Below are positions 19,720 through 25,188 of a stretch of 25,188 nucleotides of DNA, piece by piece; the stretch's first letter is position 1, and every line of letters starts with the position of its first letter. The notes under the pieces are model-generated. The model did not search any database, had not been told where the DNA came from, and saw only the letters and a list, made by a program, of their open reading frames with translations. The stretch spans positions 1 to 25,188 of the forward strand of contig JAAVTG010000860.1 of NCBI GenBank assembly GCA_011947345.1, read 5' to 3'. This DNA is from Phytophthora quininea (Eukaryota; Oomycota; Peronosporomycetes; Peronosporales; Peronosporaceae). A program made the translations under genes and the position numbers.

Positions 19720-20890
19720 GTGGCGTGCGGGTGGCGCACGCCATGGAGCTTAGCCCCTGAGAGTCTTTGCACTCTCGAAGCGGAGAAAGGCAGCGGTGGG
19801 CTGCTTGTAGTACACGTAAGTGTAGAAGGATACAGTGATTCTCTTAAAGTTTTGATCGACTCTGGGGCGAGCAAGAATTTTGCCGTCGCCAGACTGTCGC
19901 GAGGAATCACGACAAGTTCACCGACGCTCTACGGGAGAGCAAAGGGACGGGCTGGTCGCCGTGAGAGACTAACCGATGGTACGGTGGTAGAAGTACCAAA
20001 GGTCCATATGGAGCTGACTGTCAAGTTTGAGGACTTTGACAGTGTTGAATAGTTCATTGTCCTCAAGATGGATGAGTACGAATTGACCCTGGGCATGCCG
20101 TGGCAGAAGCACGAGCCCTGGATTGATTGGCGCGGCAAAGCCATTGCAGCTAGCCGGCCTGCGGTCTCTGACAGAGCTTTGGTGAGCCATGCTATCACCT
20201 CTGTCAGGACGCGCGGTGCGCTAAAGGCCGCCAGGACGCGGCAGTGTCGGAGAGCCAATGGAAGTGGTTGCGGTGGTGTCCGCAACACCCGTCGCGAGCA
20301 ACGCTCCCGGGCCAAAGGTGACCAAGGCAGCGGGCAATTCTTCCTACCCAGCGTATGGGTCTGTATTGTTCACAGAACCCGACGCTCAGTGTCGTAACGC
20401 AATGCGAGCGTCGACTATGGCACTGCCAGCGAGCACTGACCAGGTGGTAGGTTCACAAGCGGGTAACATAGTTCCGCAAACAGCAGATGCTGTCGTGAAG
20501 GCCGTTGAAGCCGCTTCAGGCGTGAATAACAGAGTCCCACGCAAGGTCGCTCAGACCCTAACTGATACGGACGCCGAGGAACTGGCTCCGTGCGTGGATA
20601 GCGAAGCTCCACGCAAAGTCGCTCAGACTATAACTGATGGGGAAGTCGAGGTAGTGGCCCCCGATGTGGGTAACATAGTTCCACACAGCAAAGCGGGTAA
20701 CATAGTTCCGCTAGGAGTCATGGAGACTCAAGGCGTTGCTGCTGATGTGTCGTCGGGCGTGAGTAAGGAAACTCTCCGCCGTCGGCGTAAGCCGGGCTTG
20801 GTAGAGTACCAGCCCGATGAAGTCTGTAGAGACTTGGAGCAGGAGTTCACAGGCTCCTGGGTCAGTGCCGGTCGAAGGCTGTTTCTGTAA
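19720..20890 (+). pseudogene. pol: pol N-terminus of the older element: protease and repeat-bearing linker
   Basis: The retropepsin motif LIDSGASKNFAV (about 19851-19886) identifies the protease. An in-frame TAG at 20050-20052 interrupts it just before FIVLKMDEYELTLGMPW, which is the conserved second half of the domain, so this is a nonsense mutation and not a domain end. From about 20260 coding sense moves to another frame and gives a low-complexity linker to 20890. The linker contains three copies of GNIVP and two of PRKVAQT. No RT motif appears before 20940. Confidence 0.82.
20461..20715 (+). repeat. Degenerate internal repeats in the older element's pol linker
   Basis: GGGTAACATAGTTCC occurs three times (near 20461, 20669 and 20695), each encoding GNIVP. 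A second unit, CACGCAA(G/A)GTCGCTCAGAC, occurs twice (near 20538 and 20611), each encoding PRKVAQT followed by TD. The units keep the reading frame, so they probably arose by in-frame duplication in a flexible linker between protease and RT. Confidence 0.7.
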
Positions 20891-20939
20891 CTTCGACGGC
20901 GTGACCGGAAGGCGAGGCAGGGGCCATCAGGTTGGCGCC

Positions 20940-21965
20940 ACTGTCTGATGTCTCAGAGCTGCTGAACCTCGAATAACTCGCAATAGAGGACTTCTTGGCC
21001 GAGTTAATGGCCGTAAATATTGGAGATGGTGCTCCTTCGGCGAGCCCACTCCTGAGAGTTGAACTCCTCCTCCGTAATGAACGAAGCTGTCCTGGAGGAG
21101 TTGAGAAGCAGCGCGCGTCGCGTATGGGTTCGAAGATCCTCAAGAACCCGAAGGACCCATTATATCCTTTAGTGAAGGAGTTGTTTGAGGATGTGTAGTG
21201 TCAAAGGACCCACCCTAGACAATCCCTCCCGACTGCGGGATAAGGCACGAGATAGACCTCGTGCCTGGCACGAAAGTAACGAAGTACTGTGTCACACGCC
21301 AATGGGCCCTATCGAGGGAGCAGAGCGACGTCATTGACGCGTTCTTTGTCGCCAAGGCAGGCGTGGTGCGGGGTCGAAGTCCCCGCACTCGACGTCCAGG
21401 AGCCGAACGGAAAGTGGCGGCTAGTTCATGCTTACAACAAGCTGAACGGTACGCCAATACCGGCACAGACGTAATACCTCCCGAGGATGTATTGCTCGAC
21501 AACATGTCGGGCTGCACACTCTTCAGCGCGCTGGATCTGGTGGACAGATACTACCAGATCCTTATTCGGAAAAGTGATATCTCGCTCACCGCGGTGAACA
21601 CACCTAGTGGCATGCTCTGGAAGTGACTGGTAATGCCACAGGGTCTATCGAATGCCCCGGCGACATTCAATCGTTTGGTCACTCAGTTGTTTAGACCATT
21701 GCGTGCGTTTACGCAGACGTACTTTGACGATATTTTCGTCCACAGCCGTGCTGAGGGAGGTAAGACGGCTATAGAGATGAATGTGAAGCACCTCCGTCAT
21801 CTGTTTGAGAGCATGAGAGCCAACAAGCTCTATACCAACATCGACAAGTGCATCTTTTCGACTGAGGAGATCAAGGTCCTCGGCTGCTTTGTTAGCAGCG
21901 CTGTAGTGCGCGCTGACCTGGACAAGGTCAAGGCCATTGCGGCTAGACCAACTCCTCGATAACAA
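20940..21965 (+). pseudogene. pol: Reverse transcriptase of the older element
   Basis: RT motifs are readable across several frames: FLAEL (20992), SKILKNPKDPLYPLVKEL (21126), LVPGTKVTKYCVTRQW (21258), EPNGKWRLVHAYNKLN (21400), FSALDLVDRYYQILI (21521), MPQGLSNAPATFNRLV (21633) and the YFDDIF box (21720). A TGA at 21624-21626 lies between MLWK and LVMPQG where Trp is expected, a TGG to TGA change. Further stops lie at 21196-21198 and 21960-21962. RT cannot be produced intact. The motif wording is typical of oomycete chromovirus-like Ty3/gypsy elements as I remember them. Confidence 0.88.
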
Positions 21966-22505
21966 AGGGATCTACGGAAGTGGTTAGGCAGCCAACTACC
22001 TGCACAAGTGCAGTGCTGACTATGCGGGTCTTGCAAAGCCTTTGTCAGACCTCCTGAAGAAGGACAATGGGTGGCGCTGGGAGCTCCACCATTAGGATGG
22101 GCTCGAGAGCATCAAGGCAAGCCTGCAGCGTGGGTCGCTCCAGGCACTGCCAACGATTCGAAGAACCCCCTTGTTAAGTCCCGAGTACACCTCTTGGGTA
22201 CTCGGAACTTTGTGGTCTACATCGACCACGCGTCCTTGCGGACGGCCATCAACACGCCGCATTTGTCCCTGTGGATGGCTAGGTGGTTGTCATTCTTCGC
22301 GAAGTATAACCTCCGCGTTGAATACAAGCCGGGCAAGCTTAATACGCTTGCCGACTCGTTGTGTCGGAAACCTGACTATGAGTTGGATCATATCAGTCGG
22401 GTCACGACGGGTCTGTATGATCGGATACGCCTGGCGTATCGAGACGATAGCGGTCACATAGTGCACTATTTGGCTGCCGGGGAGGCGCCCAGGTCGAAGG
22501 ACTGA
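21966..22505 (+). pseudogene. pol: RNase H remnant with central deletion, older element
   Basis: The segment starts with connection text (LRKWLG, then LAKPLSDLLKKDNGWRWEL). It then jumps from a sequence resembling the pre-RNase H helix directly to HLLGTRNFVVYIDHASLRTA and KYNLRVEYKPGKLNTLADSL. The expected first strand with catalytic Asp and the middle helix with catalytic Glu (some 50 codons) are missing near 22165. The frame then stays open to TGA 22503. Deletion of the active site makes this RNase H non-functional whatever the other damage. Confidence 0.75.
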
Positions 22506-23560
22506 CGCCTCGACTGCGGGACAGAATGCACCGCTATGAGTGAACCGATGGTCTGCTCTACTACCGGTCGAGCCTGGAGATCTCCATCGGGTTGTTGTTC
22601 CGGACGACGAGGATCTGAAGTACGATATACTTCTGGAGGCACATGACGTGCCGTCGAGCGGACACCATGGCCATGAGAAAACCTACCATTCGGTCAGACG
22701 TTTTGTGGTCCCATGTATAAGTGGGTGGTTAAGTACGTCAAGACGTGAGAAACATGTCAGCGTGTGAAGCCAGCAGGCCACGCATCGGCCCCGGTGCAGA
22801 GCCTTCCTGTGCGTGCAGAGTGCTGGAAATCGGTGAGTTTTGTCTTTGGCCTGCCGGTCGATGACAAGGGACACACTGGAATTGTGGTATGCGTGTGTCG
22901 CCTGAACAAAATGATGCACCTTGCTCTGGTCTCGGAGACCATCACGGGGAACATCCCGCGAGGTTGTTCCATGGTGGCGTCTTTCGCTATCATGGTCTTC
23001 CCGAGACTGTTGTCTCTGACTGAGACCCACGGTTCACAGCTGCGTTTTGAAAAACGCTGTCCAAATTGCTTGGAACGAAGTTGACCATGTCAACCGCTGA
23101 CCACCCTCAGACCGAGAGCGTAAATCGCGTGGTCGAAGATTTGCTGCGCAGTGTTTGCGCCGAAGTGCCGCGCTCTTGGTCGGCGCAGCTGCGTATGGTT
23201 GAGTTTGCGCTCAGCAATGCGATTCACGCATCAACGGGGTACTTGAACGGGCTGCGCCACAGGTACCCCTAATGTTGAGTGGGGGCACCGCGTCATCAAA
23301 TTTAAGTGGGGAGAGGCTTGGAATCCCCTGTCCTCCCAGGTCTCCGAGGTGGAGCCAGCAGTTCTGCGGAAGAAGCTGTCGACGTTTGTCGGTGAGAGGC
23401 TGACGGTAATCAGCCGGGTCCGAGATGCAATAGCAATTGCACAGAACAAACAAAAAGAGTACTCGAACCAAAATGGAAGAGGAAACTTAACCGTGTTTAA
23501 TAGGGGTGACCTCGTGCTACTCGACACTATAGGTACCAACCGCTAAATACAGTCAGCTCG
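22506..23560 (+). pseudogene. pol: Integrase of the older element, catalytic residues lost
   Basis: The HHCC finger is partly visible (VVPDDEDLKYDILLEAHD, GHHGHEKTY, then a broken CxxC ending CQRVKPAGHASAP). The first catalytic Asp, expected in a MDFVFGLP-type motif, is replaced: the sequence reads SVSFVFGLP near 22834. The second motif reads VVSD-stop-DPRFT near 23010, where a CGA to TGA change would explain the stop. The third part is STADHPQTESVNRVVEDLLR (23089), which keeps the Glu but has lost a few residues before it. WSAQLRMVEFALSNAIHASTGY follows. It is a decayed, inactive integrase. Confidence 0.85.
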
Positions 23561-23569
23561 ACGGAGAGC

Positions 23570-24475
23570 AACAAGTTGAAGCACCGCTTCATTGGACCCT
23601 TCACGGTCCTCAGTAGGTACGGCGCCGCCAACACGATCGACCTGCCTAAGTCGATGACAACCCATCTGACGTTTTATGTGGGTCGTCTGAAGCGATATCA
23701 CGACCCCAGGATACGGCTGCCCCGCAGGAAGCGGTGGGCAGCCCGGAGGAAGAACGATACTTCCTCGAAGCGAGCAGGTACCCCAGGAGTGGGTTGCCAC
23801 CCAGCAGCGGCGGACGGATAACCACCTGGGACTTAAGAGTATCCCAGAGAAGTACGGGTGTTGTGCATACACCCGGGGCTCAGACTGAGAGCCCTGGAAG
23901 AACGGGCCGGGATACCGCTGGGGATACGGAGACTCCCGACGAGACGTCAAGGACTGGAGGTCAGTCTGGAGGTCATACACCTCGCGGCACAAGCCCTCAA
24001 AGTCGACCGACACAGTCCGACGGTCAACGCGGCCATGGAGGCCCTGAGCTTGTCGACGAAGATCGTCGCCTTGCTGCCGCAGGTCCTCCACAACACCGGG
24101 TCGGCGGGATGCAGCAGCAGCGCGACCGCCAGGGCCCAGCATCAGAGCAACCTCGAGCACAAGCACGCGCTCACGGAGAAGTCGGTTCTCCTCCAGTTGC
24201 AGGGCAACCCCAGCCGAGGGCATTGGAGCCTCAATCGTCTGGTACGACTCGAAGTAGTGGCCGTGTGAGAGAACGCCCCGTGCGTTGCTGGACCGCAATG
24301 GGGAACTCCACTACCACATGGAGCGGGTCCTCCAAGAGAGGCGCCACGAAGGGAAGCGCTAGCTTCGAGTGAAGTGGCCCGGGTACCCGACTTCAGAGGA
24401 TACGTGGGAGCCGATTGAGCGGCTCCGGGTAGACTGCCCGAAAGCTGTCGCGATTTGGGAAGCGCGGCGGCAGCC
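23570..24475 (+). pseudogene. pol: Integrase C-terminus, linker and degraded chromodomain of the older element
   Basis: HRFIGPFTVLSRYGAANTIDL (23579) is the GPY/F-type C-terminal module of integrase. A Pro/Gly/Arg-rich linker of about 180 codons follows (23734-24270). From 24285 a chromodomain can be read: LLDRNGELHYHMERVLQERR, a TAG at 24360-24362, then LRVKWPGYPTSEDTWEPIERL and DCPKAVAIWEARRQP. The VKWPGY and DTWEP blocks are diagnostic. The TAG probably replaces a Gln codon. This marks the end of pol; no matching LTR is found before the window ends. Confidence 0.8.
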
Positions 24476-24565
24476 TCACCACTAGTCCGCGGCTTCTTAG
24501 CCCGCTGAACGAGGTACAGTTGTGAACAAATACACACCGTACCCGCGCTCGTCGTGAGCGCTAGG
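24476..24565. other. Short spacer after the older element's pol
   Basis: This lies between the chromodomain remnant and the - strand coding region. A 3' LTR would be expected near here if the older element were complete, but I see no TG-initiated repeat of anything earlier in the window. Confidence 0.3.
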
Positions 24566-25188
24566 CTAAGCTTCATGCTTAAGCCTCCCCATCTCCGAGA
24601 TGAGATGACGTTTGCTCACGAGGTGGGCAAACTGGACACGGACGTCCCGCTGCTGAAGGATTCGATCCAGCAGATCCTCGTCACGGAGCTCTTGGATCTC
24701 CTGGGGCGGAAATCTTCAAGTGGACCCACCGCCAGAAAATGTCTTCGACGATGGACCAAGAGGCGGCACACGGGTACGAGGCCGCCTTTGGTCTCTGCCT
24801 TCTTGCGAAGGGCTGTGAACTCCTTGAGTTAGATTTTGTGTGATACTAAGAGCACGCACCTAGCGGCCTCGATGTCGCTGCGGAACAGGAGTTCCCTTTT
24901 GACAAGGGAGCGTTCCTATGCCCCTTTGGAAATGTGACCACCCACGAGAGAACGTGGTGGCTGGAGCTGCTCAAGGTAGCGAGCGGCTCCCAAGCTTTCA
25001 TCAGGTGGGAAGTACCCACGCTGGTAGCTAAGTTCCTCGGCGTGTTGGTGGGAGGAACCAATAGTCGCGGGCGCAGCGACTGAAGCGGCGCGCGCGTGCG
25101 TTTGAGCTGCATGATAGCGCTCCTGCTGTTCGTCGAGATCATTGGAGATCTCTAGGGGCTCGTGGACTTGCCCCTCCTCGTCGTAGTC
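24566..25188 (-). pseudogene. Degenerate - strand coding region, partial at the right edge
   Basis: Reading from the window edge on the - strand, one frame gives a protein-like sequence: DYDEEGQVHEPLEISNDLDE, QQERYHAAQTHARAA, a Tyr/Pro-containing stretch RGYFPPDESLGAARYLEQLQ, then a TAG near 24914, KRELLFRSDIEAARCVLLVS, a TAA near 24830, and LKEFTALRKKAETK. After a frame change near 24785 it continues as ASWSIVEDIFWRWVH. After another it continues as PQEIQELRDEDLLDRILQQR, then LISEMGRLKHEA, and ends at TAG 24568-24566. The composition is that of a real helical protein with two nonsense codons and two or three frame changes. I do not recognise the family. It could be part of another element or an antisense gene of the older element. 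Confidence 0.45.

Noticed and set aside
23543..24298. 251-codon open frame on the - strand with leucine-rich, coiled-coil-like N-terminus
   Set aside because: It overlaps the integrase C-terminus and linker of the older element, whose sense frame carries recognisable motifs (GPFTVL before, chromodomain after). It is long enough to note but probably a shadow of a repetitive linker.

Overview
The window is almost entirely retrotransposon DNA from a eukaryote, most likely an oomycete (Phytophthora-like). That assignment rests on the wording of the gag, RT, integrase and RNase H motifs as I remember them; I could run no search. No cellular housekeeping gene is recognisable.

Layout. Positions 1-716 are relatively AT-rich and hold no convincing gene. 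From about 1,000 to 1,572 lies the start of a decayed Ty3/gypsy element on the + strand (the 'host' element). Its gag is interrupted at a CACGTG site by a second, much younger element on the - strand, at 1571-19232 (17.66 kb). The host element resumes at 19233 and runs through gag zinc knuckle, protease, RT, a damaged RNase H, integrase and a chromodomain to about 24475. A broken - strand coding region of unknown nature follows and runs off the right edge (25188-24566).

The young element. Its two 1,780-bp LTRs differ by three transitions and a handful of mostly homopolymer indels. Reading along its own (-) strand it has: 5' LTR (19232-17453), an 18-nt primer-binding site, a very long gag (17340-13036), one in-frame TAA, then pol (protease, RT, a catalytically degraded connection RNase H, a second intact archaeal/plant-type RNase H, integrase with H2C2 and D35E, and a C-terminal chromodomain, to 7332). 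Next come a 520-bp convergent spacer and a large gene on the opposite (+) strand (3570-6811), then a polypurine tract and the 3' LTR (3350-1571). The + strand gene encodes a coiled-coil, acidic, NLS-bearing protein of about 1,080 codons with no recognised family.

The most unusual signal is a 10-bp word, TGCGTCCAAG (and its complement CTTGGACGCA). I count about 30 exact and many one-mismatch or TGCGYYCAAG copies. They are spread through LTRs, spacers and coding sequence of the young element in both orientations and are absent from the flanking older element. Together with the extra nuclear-looking antisense gene, this suggests a self-recognition system (element-specific DNA binding, possibly anti-silencing). 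That is a hypothesis, not shown.

Coding frames of the young element are broken by roughly 18 single-base shifts but by almost no nonsense substitutions. The rate resembles the homopolymer indels seen between its own LTRs, so many shifts may be assembly error and the element may be intact. The host element, in contrast, carries true decay: nonsense codons, a deletion of the RNase H core, and a missing integrase catalytic Asp.
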